This document shows, one piece after another, positions 9,456-19,764 of a stretch of 64,000 nucleotides of DNA (position 1 is the stretch's first letter; every line of letters begins with the position of its first letter). Where the stretch lies: positions 1,012,001-1,076,000 of the forward strand of contig CP114561.1 of the NCBI GenBank assembly GCA_028865235.1, read 5' to 3'. The notes under the pieces are model-generated. The model was not told the origin of the DNA and made no database searches. It saw nothing but the letters and a program-made list of their open reading frames with translations. Origin of the DNA: Candidatus Manganitrophus sp. (GTDB lineage Bacteria; Nitrospirota; Nitrospiria; SBBL01; Manganitrophaceae). Position numbers and translations under genes: made by a program.

Positions 9456-12400
9456 ATGAAAGAACCTGAGATCCCCCCAGATGAGGAGCAGAGACTCGCA
9501 TCGCTTCGAAGCCTGCAGATTCTCGACACCCCCCGCGAAGAGCGGTTTGACCGGATCACCCGGATGGCCGCGCGGCTTTTCGACGTTCCGATCGCCCTCG
9601 TCACACTCGTTGATGCAAGCAGACAATGGTTCAAATCGACTCAGGGGCTCACCCTCTCTGAAACCCAACGCTCCATCTCCTTCTGCGGTCACACGATCCT
9701 CGGCCGCGACATCTTCGTGGTCCCTGATTCCAAAGAAGACCCCCGCTTCTCCGATAACCCCCTGGTGACCGGCCCCCCTTTCTTCGATTTTATGCCGGCT
9801 GTCCCCTTTCCGGACCCGACGGCCGCAACCTCGGCACCCTCTGCATCATCGACAACCGGCCGCGACAGATGACCGAGGCCGATCTGAAAGCGTTGAAAGA
9901 TCTCGCCGACCTTGCGCAAGATGAGCTGAGCAATCTGACGCTCAGCCGGACCAACGCCCTTCTCTCCGCGCTCCAGAAGGAAAACGGCGAACGCAAGCGG
10001 GTGGAGGAGGCGCTGCAGCGGTTCCAGTTCTCCATGGAGCATGCGCCGGACGCGGTCTTCTTTATGACCCGCGAGGCCGGCTTCTCTTATGTGAATGAAC
10101 AGGCCTGCCGCTCGCTCGGCTACACGCGTGATGAGCTGTTGAGCCTGAAGCTCTGGGACATCGATCCGATCTACCCCAAAGAAAGATGGAAGCAGGTGTG
10201 GGCGCAAATTCTGGAAGATAAAACCGATTCGGTCCACATTGAAACTTTGCATCGCCGAAAGGACGGTCTCGTCTTTCCGGTGGAGGTTTCCGCGGAACAC
10301 CTCTGGCTCGGCAATGATGAGTTTCATGTCGCTTTCGTCCGCGACATCAGCGAACGAAAACGGGCCGAGGAGGCGTTGAGAGAAGCCGAAGCGCGCGTCC
10401 GGCTCGCGCTCCAGGCAGGGCGGATCGGCACCTGGGATTGGAACATGGAGACCGGCAAAATTGTCTGGTCCCGCGGCCACGAAGAGTTATGGGGCATGGC
10501 GCCCGGCACTTTCAAGGGCACCTACAAAGATTTCGAGGGACGGATCCATCCGGAAGACCGGGAGGGGGTGGAGCGCGCCCTGGCGCTTGCCATTGTCGAG
10601 CGCCGCACCCTCCGGGACAAATTTCGGATCGTCTGGCCGGACGGGAGCATCCATTGGATTGCCGCTCAAGGGGAGCCCTTCTTCGACGAGGAGGGAAAGC
10701 CGGTAAGGATGATCGGCGTGGTAAGAGACATCACCGAGCAACAGCGGGCCGAGGATGAGATCGTCCTGCTTCAGGCGATTCTCCTCGCGGTCGGCGAATC
10801 GCCGACGCTTCCCGCCGCGCTTTATGTCGCGATGGAGAAGATCTGCGAGGCGACCGGATGGGAGATCGGGCAGGCCTGGATACCGCAACCCGATGGGAAA
10901 ACCCTCGTTTGCAGTCCGACATGGTATCGCCGGGAAGGTCGTTTCGAAAAACTCAGATGGATGAGCAGAGAGATGACCCTTCTCCCCGGAGAGGGGCTTC
11001 CTGGAATCGCCTTCTCAACAAAGCAGCCGGTCTGGGTGCAGGATTTATCGCAGGCGGAGAACTGCTCCCGCGCGCCGGCGGCGACCGAGGCGGGACTCAA
11101 ATCCGGATTTGCCGTTCCCGTTCTGGCCGCAGATCAAGTGGTGGCCGTGCTGGAGTGGTATATCTCGGAATCGCGCAGAGAAGATGAACGTTTGATCCGG
11201 CTGGTCTCCGCGCTCGCCTCCCAATTGGGAGTGGTGGTCGGACGAAAACGATCGGAAGAAGCGCTGTCGGCGGAAAAAAACCGGTTGGCGGTGACCCTTC
11301 GCTCCATCGGGGACGGCGTCATCGCGACCGATACGGAGGGAAAGATCATCTTGATGAACAAGGTCGCCGAAGGCCTCACCGGAACAAATCAGGAAGAGGC
11401 CCTCGGCCGGCCGCTCAACGAAATCTTCTCCATCAGCGACGAGAGAACCCGACAGGCCCTGGAGAATCCCGTCACCCAGGTCCTCCAGACAGGTCTCACG
11501 GTGACGCCGGCGAATCCGACCGTATTGGTCTCGCGAGACGGATCGGAGCGGATCATCTCCGACAGCGCCGCTCCGATCCGGGATCAAAAAGGAGAGATCA
11601 TCGGGACGATTCTGGTCTTCCGGAATATCACCGATGAGAAAAAAGGGAGGAGGATCTTCTCCGGATGAGCAAGTTGGAGGCGGTCGGCCTTCTCGCAGGG
11701 GGCATTGCTCACGACTTTAACAACATCGTGACCGCCATTTTGGGGAATCTCTCCCTGATCAAAACGGAGCTCGGCCCCGCCCATCGCTTCTATCGGCATC
11801 TGGAAGACGCCGAAACCGCCTCCCTTCGGGCGCGCGACCTCTCCCATCAGCTGCTGACCTTTTCCAAAGGAGGCGCGCCGATCAAGAAGACCCTCCGGAT
11901 CAATCATCTGCTTGAGCATTCGATTCAGTTCGCCTTACGGGGATCGAATGTGCACCCGGCGTTTTACATTTCAGATGCGCTCTGGCCGGTCGATATCGAT
12001 GAGGGACAGATCAGTCAGGTCCTCCATAACCTCGTCATCAATGCGCAGCAGGCGATGCCGGAAGGGGGAACGCTCCAGGTCCGGGCCGAAAACTATATCG
12101 CAACCGGGACCGAGAAGCGGCTCCCGATCCCGGCCGGACGGTACATTCACCTCTCGGTCCGAGACTTCGGGATCGGCATCAAAAAAGCGCATCTCGACAA
12201 AATCTTCGATCCTTATTTCACCACGAAGCAGAAAGGGAGCGGCTTCGGCCTCTCCACCTCCTATTCGATCGTCAAAAAACATGACGGCCATATGACCGTC
12301 GACTCCGAGCTGGGGAAGGGATCGACCTTTTCGATTTACCTGCCGGCTTCGTCAAAAGAAGTCGAGCCGCCGGCAACGACCGAAGCGCCGCTTCGCGGCA

Positions 12401-12861
12401 AGGGAAAAATCTTGGTCATGGACGATGAGAAATCGGTCCGCAGGGTGCTGGGAGAGATGCTCCGCTTCCTCGGATATGAGGTCGGTTTTGCCGAAGACGG
12501 GAGCGAGGCGATCGCGCGCTACGGGGAAGCGAAGGGGTCGGGCCGGCCGTTCGACCTGATCATCATGGATTTAACGATCCCGGGAGAGATCGGAGGGAAA
12601 GAGGCCATTCAGAAGTTGCTCGCGGTCGATCCCGACGTCAAGGCGATTGTCTCCAGCGGCTACTCCAACGACCCGATCATGGCCGATTACGCCCAATACG
12701 GCTTCAAGGGGGTGATGGCCAAACCGTACAAATTGGATCAGCTGAGCAAGATCCTCCATCAGGTGATGGCATCCGGGGGGAAAGACCACACCCCGGAGAA
12801 GCGAAATGAACGGATGGACGCGTCTGAAGAGGATGGCCGAGATCAAGCGGATACAACGTAA
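9456..12861 (+). CDS. hybrid sensor histidine kinase GAF-PAS-PAS-GAF-PAS-HisKA-HATPase-REC (two frameshifts)
   Basis: Soluble multi-sensor kinase of about 1,135 residues once two single-base deletions (near 9,780 and 11,645) are repaired. The ATG at 9456 has AAGGAG six bases upstream. Domains: GAF (RITRMAARLFDVPIALVTLV, then NLGTLCIIDNRPRQM after the shift), PAS (APDAVFFMTREAGFSYVNEQ), PAS (LALQAGRIGTWDWNMETGKI), GAF (EKICEATGWEIGQAWIPQPD), PAS (SIGDGVIATDTEGKIILMN), phospho-acceptor H-box GGIAHDFNNIVTA, ATPase boxes (HNLVINAQQAMPEGG, GSGFGLSTSYSIVKK) and a receiver with acceptor Asp in DLIIMDLTIPG and Lys in AKPYK. No membrane segment is visible, so it probably senses cytoplasmic redox, light or ligand cues. 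No cognate response-regulator gene is adjacent. Confidence 0.92.
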
Positions 12862-14658
12862 GCCGTGAGATAAATCATCACCGTGAGGGCGATCGTGAGG
12901 GCAAGGACGATCTTCCACATGGCCCGGATCCAATTCGCCGGGGTAAATTGCGGATCGACATACCGGAGAATATAAGCAAAAGCGACGACAGACTGGGCCG
13001 ACCCGATATGGGTCAAGGACCCTCCCGTCGCGTAGCCTGCAATTTGAGCGGCAGCAAAGAGAAACATCTGCGGCATCCCCTCGATGGCCCTTGAAGCAAA
13101 GTCGGCCACCACATTGTTGTCGAGAATGGCGGAGAGCACGCCGGTCCCCAGAAACTGGATGGCGGCGACGTGCGCCTCCCCGATCGTCTCGACCCCCGCG
13201 ATGATCGCGGAGCGGAGTTGGTCAAAAAATCCGACCGCCGTCAACATCGAGATGAAGAGAAAAAGAGGAAAAAGGAAGAGATACTCCCGATATTCATGCG
13301 CCCCCTCGTGGAAGGCAAGCCGGCGCATCTTCCGATGAGGAAAAATCCCGATCAGCGCAACGGCAAATCCGGCCATCGATGAGAGAAACAGCGGCACATC
13401 GTGGTCTCTCGCGTGCCAAAATAACAGACCGATAAAGACGAGGAACGCCAGCTTTGCCCACTTCTGCGTCGCCGATCTTTGGAGCCGTGTGTTCCCCAAG
13501 AGGCGCTCGATGACCCCCGCCTCGACCATTTCCTGCTCGCGCTCTTTCGGCAGCGCATGTCTTCGGCGATGCCGATAATAGGAGGCGACCGGCTCGACAA
13601 ACTCTTCATCAAGGTACTCCTTGATAAAAGCATGGAGCGTCTTTCGATCCACCTCCGCTCGGACCATCGCCGAGATCGGATGATGCCCTTCATGATAGAG
13701 CGTCTCGACCTGCCGGCCCTTCTCCCCCAACCGGCCGGCATATTCCTTCAACAACTGTTCCATCTCCTTGGTTTCCCCTTTTCTGGCCACCTGCAGGAAT
13801 CGCACGTCGGGAACGATTTGCTCCAATACATCGAGCCCGTCGAGGGGAATCAGGACGCCCCGCAGCCATCGGCGGATGAACAGGGCGACAATGATAAAAC
13901 TCACGACCGCCATCGGCATGGCATACGTCAGGAAAAAACGGTCGGGAAGATTGAGGTTTGATTTGATGATCAGGTTGGGGGGCTCCCCATAAGCCAGCCA
14001 CATCCCGCAGACCGTCGTCAAAACGACGGAGGACATGATCATAAACTCGATGCCGCGGTAATCGATTTTGGCCATGACCAAAATGATCACCAAGACCCGG
14101 ATCGTCAGGCCGATCATGGAGACCCCGTCCAAAATACCCGAGGCGAAGGAGACCAGTCCTCCGATGACTAAAACGGTCGAGAGGACCCGCCCCTCGAAGA
14201 TGCGGAGGACCTTGATACTGATCTCTTCCAGAAGACGGGTTTGAGAGATCACGCTGACGAAGAAGGTCAGGCCGAGGATAAAGAGCATGGTGTCGGCATG
14301 GATCAGCTTTTCCAGTCCGTGCAGGGAGAGGAAATTGTGCCGGATCGCTTCCCAGAGCGCCGCGCTCCCTCCTTGGGCCATCTCTTCCCGGAGTGGGGAT
14401 TGCGGCCACCAGGCCGAAAAAGGTGACCAGGATAATCGGCAATGCTCCATACGTGATCACATTTTTATCGATGCGATACCGGATCGATCCGAAGATGAAC
14501 AAAGCGATGACGACGGAAAAAACTTCGATCGCCAAGAGATCGGCGCTCGCCGGATTCCTCAGCGTGACGATCCCGATCAGCGCCGCGAGCGAAAAGCAGA
14601 ATAAAACGTACCACCGGGGCGGGATCTCGACAATAGCTTTCCTCGGGTCGGACGTCAT
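12843..14658 (-). CDS. NhaD/ArsB-type ion transporter superfamily membrane protein (one frameshift)
   Basis: About 604 residues with some 12-13 membrane helices. The start at 14658 (MTSDPRKAIVEIPPRWYVLF) has GAGGACC upstream. One extra base near 14,395 breaks the frame; beyond it the protein continues GLEKLIHADTMLFILGLTFF. Ion-transporter features include LTTVCGMWLAYGEPPNLIIK (re-entrant loop with TxxxGEPPNL-like motif) and VLSAILDNNVVADFASRAIE, as in NhaD Na+/H+ antiporters. A hydrophilic cytoplasmic insertion of about 130 residues splits the two halves. The stop overlaps the convergent kinase gene by 19 bases. Confidence 0.82.
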
Positions 14659-14842
14659 GAAAGGTCCTCGTGATTGCAGGTTTTAGATGAAATGAATATA
14701 CACTGTTCAAGAGAACAGAGGGAAATTTTCGTCGAAGCGCATCGACTCGGAGCCCTCTCCGCCGCCGAATGAGACCCCTAATGAACCATTCGGGACGGAC
14801 GGCTTCGGGAGATAGAATGAACGATCCTCTTGACTCGGCCAT

Positions 14843-14862
14843 TTATTTTGTATACAAAATAA
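14843..14862. promoter_or_regulatory. perfect 20-bp palindrome, possible operator
   Basis: TTATTTTGTATACAAAATAA is a perfect inverted repeat in the 307-base divergent gap 14,659-14,965. It overlaps a TATACA that could be a -10 element, with TTGACT upstream at 14,830-14,835 (spacing 15, short). A dimeric repressor site for the genes to the right is plausible. The rest of this gap shows nothing else I can name. Confidence 0.45.
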
Positions 14863-14965
14863 TAGACAACTCTTCGATTTTTGTAAAGCGGTTTATCTAT
14901 TCCGGCCCGCAGGAGAAGAAACCCGCTTCACCCTCTGAACCCCTTGCCAGGGATTGACTGTTCGA

Positions 14966-15355
14966 ATGGAACGTATTTCACCGTTTACACGAAAAACGGA
15001 TCCTCCCCTTTCGACCTACCGGCTTCAGATCAATTCGTCTTTTGGATTCTCGGACGCCCGGCGCGTTATCCCCGCCCTGCACACCCTCGGCATCACCGAC
15101 TGCTACGTCTCCTCCTATCTCAAAGCGGTTCACGGCAGCCTGAACGGCTATGATATCGCCGATCCGGCCGCGCTGAATCCGGAGCTCGGGAAGGCGGAGG
15201 TGATCGCCGTCGTCCCGCGCCTCGTTGCCCGGCTTCTCCGCGAAGCGCCGGTCCTTCCGCTGGCTCAGATTTTCAGCGCCTTTCCGGTCGCCCGCCTCAA
15301 GCGGATCGAGACGAGGGAGAAAAGAGATTTTATCAACAGCCATCCTGAGCCGTAG
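14966..15355 (+). pseudogene. N-terminal remnant of a TreY-like (GH13) maltooligosyl-trehalose synthase
   Basis: The first 70 residues match the start of TreY, a roughly 700-900-residue enzyme that converts the reducing end of maltodextrin to trehalose: PLSTYRLQINSSFGFSDARR, then HTLGITDCYVSSYLKAVHGS and LNGYDIADPAALNPELG. After this the frame switches to an unrelated basic tail of about 55 residues and stops at 15,353. All catalytic barrel residues are absent. It was probably left by a deletion that joined the TreY start to other sequence. The stop overlaps the ribosome-binding site of the next gene, so the remnant might still act as a leader cistron. Confidence 0.75.
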
Positions 15356-15364
15356 GAGACAACG

Positions 15365-16789
15365 TTGCACACGGAAAAAGAACCGATCGATGATCCCGCC
15401 GACCGGCTTCGGCAGGCGGGCAGGGTGAGAATGCCCCTTCACCGCCGGATCATCGTCGAGCAGGGAACGCTTCTGCTCAGTCTTCTGAAGTGGACGGCGC
15501 TGGCCGCAATTGTCGGCGTGCTGGTCGGCGCATCGACCGCGCTCTTCCTGACCCTCCTCACCCGGGGGATCGATTTCATGAACCGGTATCCCTATTATTT
15601 TCTCCTCCTTCCGGTCGCCCTTTTCCTGAGCAGTCTGTTGGTTCAGCGCCTTGCCCCGCAAGCGGAAGGACACGGGACGGAGAAAGTCATTTGGGCCCTC
15701 CACAAACAAGAGGGCCGGATCGATCCGAAAGTGGTTCCGGTGAAACTCCTGGCAACCATCATCACCATCGCCTCCGGCGGCTCCGCCGGAAAGGAAGGCC
15801 CCTGCGCTCAAATCGGGGCGGGACTTGCTTCCGTATTCGCGAATTTGATGCGACTTTCCCCCTATGACCGGAAAAAATTGGTGATCTGCGGAATCGCGGG
15901 CGGCTTCGCCGGGGTCTTCGGCACCCCCGTCGCAGGCGCACTCTTTGCCGTCGAGGTCCTCTTCCTGGGGCAACTCCTCTACGATGTCCTCTATCCCTCC
16001 TTCGTCGCGGGAGTCGTGGCGTATCATGTTACCACCCGCCTGGGGATTCACTATTTTCATCACACCATTACTTTCGTGCCGGCGCTCGACGAATTGGTTT
16101 TTCTCAAGGTCCTTCTCTCCGGTCTCTTTTTCGGCGTGATTGCTCTGATAATGATTCTTCTCCTGGAAGCGATCGAGGGGCTCTTCAAAAAGTGGCGGAT
16201 TTGGAAGCCCTGGAAAGCGGCCACAGGGGGAGTGCTCTTGGTGGCGCTGGTCTTCGCGATCGGGCAAAGTTATCTCGGCCTCGGTCTTTCCGGACTTGAG
16301 CAGGCGGTCCAAGGGAGGGGACTTCCGACGGGGGCTTTCTTTTGGAAATCGTTGACGACGGCGATCACCCTCGGATCGGGCGGCAGCGGCGGCATCTTAA
16401 CCCCGGTCTTTTTTATCGGGGCGGCCGCGGGGGACCTGTGGGGGCAATTGATGTCGATGGATCGGGGAACCTTCGCCGCCATCGGCATGATGGCAGTCCT
16501 CGCCGGGGCGACGAACACCCCCATCGCCGCCTCGGTAATGGCCATCGAACTATTCGGTCCGGCGCTGGCATCTTACGCCGCCGTCGCATGTGTAACATGT
16601 TTCCTGATCACAGGGCATCGAAGCGTCTATCCGAGTCAGATCATCGGCGTGGCCAAAAGCGAGTCGATTCAGGTCGATCTGGAATCGGAAATCGGCGAGG
16701 TCATCCAGGTGCGACGGATCGCGCGTCCCAAAAAACTGCTCTTCTTTCTCTCGAATCTCTACCATCGTCTACGGACCCTGCTCGGGTGA
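15365..16789 (+). CDS. ClC-family chloride channel/antiporter
   Basis: Membrane protein of 474 residues. TTG start at 15365 with AGGAGA six bases upstream. The ClC signature segments are present: ASGGSAGKEGPCAQIGAGLA (the GxEGP helix), AGGFAGVFGTPVAGALFAVE, GSGGSGGILTPVFFIGAAAG and ATNTPIAASVMAIELFG. The glutamate of GKEGP, the proton gate in exchangers, is kept. The C-terminal 60 residues are cytoplasmic and too short for CBS domains. Probable role: chloride/proton exchange in acid or ion stress. It heads a run of envelope and ion genes. Confidence 0.95.
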   Translation: MHTEKEPIDDPADRLRQAGRVRMPLHRRIIVEQGTLLLSLLKWTALAAIVGVLVGASTALFLTLLTRGIDFMNRYPYYFLLLPVALFLSSLLVQRLAPQAEGHGTEKVIWALHKQEGRIDPKVVPVKLLATIITIASGGSAGKEGPCAQIGAGLASVFANLMRLSPYDRKKLVICGIAGGFAGVFGTPVAGALFAVEVLFLGQLLYDVLYPSFVAGVVAYHVTTRLGIHYFHHTITFVPALDELVFLKVLLSGLFFGVIALIMILLLEAIEGLFKKWRIWKPWKAATGGVLLVALVFAIGQSYLGLGLSGLEQAVQGRGLPTGAFFWKSLTTAITLGSGGSGGILTPVFFIGAAAGDLWGQLMSMDRGTFAAIGMMAVLAGATNTPIAASVMAIELFGPALASYAAVACVTCFLITGHRSVYPSQIIGVAKSESIQVDLESEIGEVIQVRRIARPKKLLFFLSNLYHRLRTLLG

Positions 16790-16851
16790 TAAGAAAGGCG
16801 GCTTTCTCAAGATGACAGACGGACGGCGCTTTCATTACATGGAGCATCAAT

Positions 16852-17238
16852 TTGGCCGGTGACGGAATCTCGGAAAACGTGAAGCGCTTCATCGCGGCGT
16901 ATATCGACTCGGTCGAGCTGTTGGAGGTCCTCCTCCTGCTTCGAAGCAATGCGAGAGAATGGAGCGCCGAATCGGTCAGCCAGGAGATCCGAAGCAGCCC
17001 GATCTCGGTGACCAAGCGTCTCACCGATCTCTGCGAGCGGGGGCTGTTGTCGCTGAAAGAATCACGCCCTCCTCTTTACCTCTACAAACCGAGAACGGAC
17101 GAATTGGATCGGGCGGTCCGGGAGCTGGCCGACGCCTATCGAGAGCGTCCGACGCGGATCATTGAATTGATCTTCTCCAGACAGACCGATACATTGCGTA
17201 ATTTCTCAGATGCCTTTAAATTCAGAAAGGACGACTAA
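16852..17238 (+). CDS. winged-helix DNA-binding protein, uncharacterised
   Basis: A 128-residue soluble protein. TTG start at 16852 with GGAG six bases upstream. The middle shows a winged helix pattern: LEVLLLLRSNAREWSAESVS, SSPISVTKRLTDLCERGLLS, then the wing PPLYLYKPRTDELDR. It resembles small MarR/PadR-like regulators without matching one clearly. Two small membrane protein genes follow with a one-base gap, suggesting that the three are one transcript and that this protein regulates it. Confidence 0.7.
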   Translation: MAGDGISENVKRFIAAYIDSVELLEVLLLLRSNAREWSAESVSQEIRSSPISVTKRLTDLCERGLLSLKESRPPLYLYKPRTDELDRAVRELADAYRERPTRIIELIFSRQTDTLRNFSDAFKFRKDD

Positions 17239-17239
17239 G

Positions 17240-17500
17240 ATGGCCGCAACCGTTTACTTCCTCTCCGCAATCACCAGCCTGGGGTGTGCGCTGATGCTGT
17301 TTCGGGGGTATCTTCGAAGCCAAACACGGCTTTTACTCTGGAGCAGCCTTTGCTTCGTCGGACTGACGCTGAATAATTTCCTGCTTTATATCGATTTGGT
17401 CATCGTCCCCGATTCCGCCGACCTTTCGATATTGCGGAGCATCGCCGCGCTGGCAGGGCTGATGCTGCTTATTTACGGTCTGATCTGGGATGTCGCATAA
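17240..17500 (+). CDS. small three-helix membrane protein, DUF5985-like
   Basis: 86 residues, nearly all membrane: AATVYFLSAITSLGCALML, LLLWSSLCFVGLTLNNFLLY and LRSIAALAGLMLLIYGLIWD. The start at 17240 lies one base after the stop of the preceding regulator gene. The pattern, with a central asparagine-containing helix, is that of the DUF5985 family, which typically occurs as adjacent pairs; I name it with caution. Function unknown. Confidence 0.65.
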   Translation: MAATVYFLSAITSLGCALMLFRGYLRSQTRLLLWSSLCFVGLTLNNFLLYIDLVIVPDSADLSILRSIAALAGLMLLIYGLIWDVA

Positions 17501-17512
17501 AGGGGAAATCGG

Positions 17513-17782
17513 ATGCAGATGACTCAATTTCTGTCGGGCGCCATCATGATGGCTTGCTGGGTGATCGGGCTTTTCTTTCTCCGTTTTTGGAAAAAGACGG
17601 AAGACCGCCTCTTCTCCATCTTTGCCGTTGCGTTCTGGATGCTGGCGGTCGAACGGATCGTTCTTTTGATCATGAACAAAGAAAATGAGGTCTACAGCTT
17701 TGTCTATATCATCCGTTTCATCGCGTTTGTTCTCATTTTATGGGCCATTGCCGACAAGAATCGATCCAAGAATCATCTTTGA
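17513..17782 (+). CDS. small three-helix membrane protein, DUF5985-like, second copy
   Basis: 89 residues, starting MQMTQFLSGAIMMACWVIGL. Three membrane helices with charged turns (RFWKKTEDRLFS, MNKENEVYS) and a basic C-terminus. It is similar in size and layout to the gene 12 bases upstream but diverged in sequence. The pair may form a hetero-oligomer. The wHTH gene upstream completes a three-gene cassette. No catalytic motif. Confidence 0.65.
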   Translation: MQMTQFLSGAIMMACWVIGLFFLRFWKKTEDRLFSIFAVAFWMLAVERIVLLIMNKENEVYSFVYIIRFIAFVLILWAIADKNRSKNHL

Positions 17783-17843
17783 ATACGCTTCTGACCGGCG
17801 GATAGAATGAGATTCGCTAAAAATTAGAATCCGCTTTCAACCC

Positions 17844-18326
17844 ATGGCAAAGAAAACTGTCTCAAAGAAAACGGCGATTGCGAAAATCGTCCAATCCTTC
17901 CGAAGAATCTTCAAGGCGATCCATCAATATTCAGAGGAGGTTTTAAAAGAGTTCGGCGTGACCGGTCCGCAGCTCTGGCTGCTGAAAACCCTCCGGGAAG
18001 AAGGGGGCACGTCGGTCGGAGAGCTGAGCGAGAAGATGTACCTCCACATCTCCACCGTGTCGGGGATCATCGACCGGCTGGAAACGAAAGGGTACGTCGT
18101 CCGAAAAAGAGAAGCGCCGGACCGCCGGGTGGTGACGGTCCATTTGACCGCGGCCGGAAAGCGGATCGTCGACAGAGCGCCCGAGCCCTCCCAGGGAAAG
18201 CTCCTCTATAGCCTTCAAACACTTTCCGAGAAGGAGGTCTTGGAGATGCACGACGCGCTTCAGAAGATCGTCCGTTTGATGGAAGTCGAGCAGATCGAGG
18301 CAACGTTCTTCTTCAGTGAGGAGTAG
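17844..18326 (+). CDS. MarR-family transcriptional regulator
   Basis: 160 residues. Winged helix: FGVTGPQLWLLKTLREEGGT, SVGELSEKMYLHISTVSGII, DRLETKGYVVRKREAPDRRV, then VTVHLTAAGKRIVDRAP, the MarR DNA-binding unit with the conserved wing DRR. Flanking helices form the dimer interface. No ribosome-binding site precedes the ATG; a TAGAAT box lies about 11 bases upstream, so the mRNA may be leaderless. MarR proteins repress efflux, stress or catabolic genes in response to small ligands. The target is unknown. Confidence 0.92.
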   Translation: MAKKTVSKKTAIAKIVQSFRRIFKAIHQYSEEVLKEFGVTGPQLWLLKTLREEGGTSVGELSEKMYLHISTVSGIIDRLETKGYVVRKREAPDRRVVTVHLTAAGKRIVDRAPEPSQGKLLYSLQTLSEKEVLEMHDALQKIVRLMEVEQIEATFFFSEE

Positions 18327-18402
18327 CTCCGAGGAGAAGCAATCGAGAACTGAATCATCAAGAGCAAAACGTATCATCGACCACTTCAGGTCGCCGTCAA
18401 GA

Positions 18403-19764
18403 TTACCCTTCGGCGCGCGCGCTTCCCCATCGATGATCCGCTTCGTTTAATCCGGCGAGGACAAGACGGTGTTGTTTTTCAACCGCCTCTTGGTCCGGGC
18501 TCTCCAAAAAGCGTCTGCTTTCCCTCTTGATCCGGTCTGCAAGTCGAACAACCGCGGTGCGGTCTTCCTCCCGGACGACGCGGGCACCGACCGCGCCGAG
18601 TCTCTGCAGAAGGCGCAGGGTAACGATCGGGGCGCTCTTTCCATAATGATGAATCGGGGTAAACGCGCGATCGAGGATTTGGACAAATGTCACCGGTTCG
18701 GCTATGACCCGGAGGTGATGATCACGATCAAACCGAAAAGGAGACGGAATCGCCCGTCCGGCCAGCCGGCAGAGCGTCGCGCCGATATAGTCGATACAGG
18801 TCATCGCGGTGAACGGATCATTCGTGCTGGGAGAGAGGGCGCGAACGGCGGTCTCGACCAGTTGATCGATGCCGAAGAAGAGATCCTGCGTGAAGGTCCG
18901 ATCCTTTCCGAGGATAAAGGTATTATTGATCTCCCGCGACACTTCCGGATCGGGCCGATCCTTGGACCAGACCCTCCCCAAAACGTCTCCCTGCGCAATA
19001 AAATCGCCGGGCCGGCACTCCAGCCGGATCAAAAAGTTTCTCTCGGAGGCGAGCGTCAGCAGCGTGTCATTTTCAATCGCCTGGAGATAACCGGTTGTCT
19101 CGGAAAAGATCGGCGCCGATTCGCTTTTGAAATTTGCTGGAACGACGGTCCGCCTCTCTTCCATCTTCTGCTCGGATGCCGACGCCCCCAGCTCTTCCGG
19201 AAAGAGTTGATCGATGACTTGATCGAGGTCGCGCGCCACCGCCGTAATCACACTGGTCGCCTGGATTGAGGCGGAAACATGATGAATAAAAAAGATCAAT
19301 AGAGCAAGGTTGAGGATCGCCAGGACGACGGCAAAGGTCACCGAGAGGTGCGGGACGAACCCGTTCTCTTCGCCGACGCGGATCGTCCGAAGAATCAAGA
19401 TACAGTAGAGAAAGGTGGCGATGAAGACGCCGAGGACCACTTGGTTCCCCAGATCGCGCATGAAGTTGCGCAGCAGCCTCGGGCCGAATTGCGTCGAGGT
19501 GAGGGAAAGGGCGACGATGGTGACGGAGAAGGCGACCCCCGCGACGGTGATCAGCGATCCGGCGATGGTGGAGAGAAGGACCTGAGCGCCCTCCGGGCCG
19601 CCGGTATAAATCCACTCTTCCATGAAGTTCCAGACGTTCTTCTCCGAATAATCGAACGAAAGGGTCGCCCGAGCGACGCCGATCGCGATCAGCGTCGAGA
19701 CGCTCGGCACAAACCAGAAGCTGGAGCGAAGCCAATCCCAAAACTGATTTAATTGCGTCTTCAT
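18403..19764 (-). CDS. DUF2254 membrane protein
   Basis: 453 residues; AGGAG precedes the ATG. Four N-terminal membrane helices (including FWFVPSVSTLIAIGVARATL and VLGVFIATFLYCILILRTI) are followed by a soluble C-terminal domain. The family mark is TVAGVAFSVTIVALSLTSTQ FGPRLLRNF and, later, DQLVETAVRALSPSTNDPFT with DYIGATL. DUF2254 proteins are widespread and uncharacterised. The soluble part could be a ligand or nucleotide sensor. It is divergent from the DUF421 gene to the right. Confidence 0.9.
   Translation of the reverse strand: MKTQLNQFWDWLRSSFWFVPSVSTLIAIGVARATLSFDYSEKNVWNFMEEWIYTGGPEGAQVLLSTIAGSLITVAGVAFSVTIVALSLTSTQFGPRLLRNFMRDLGNQVVLGVFIATFLYCILILRTIRVGEENGFVPHLSVTFAVVLAILNLALLIFFIHHVSASIQATSVITAVARDLDQVIDQLFPEELGASASEQKMEERRTVVPANFKSESAPIFSETTGYLQAIENDTLLTLASERNFLIRLECRPGDFIAQGDVLGRVWSKDRPDPEVSREINNTFILGKDRTFTQDLFFGIDQLVETAVRALSPSTNDPFTAMTCIDYIGATLCRLAGRAIPSPFRFDRDHHLRVIAEPVTFVQILDRAFTPIHHYGKSAPIVTLRLLQRLGAVGARVVREEDRTAVVRLADRIKRESRRFLESPDQEAVEKQHRLVLAGLNEADHRWGSARAEG

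Noticed and set aside
14978..16312. A long 444-codon open frame on the minus strand
   Set aside because: It lies opposite the TreY remnant and the clc gene, reads like charged low-complexity protein (D/E/R/Q-rich) and follows the codon structure of the plus-strand ClC protein. It is an antisense shadow of a GC-rich gene.
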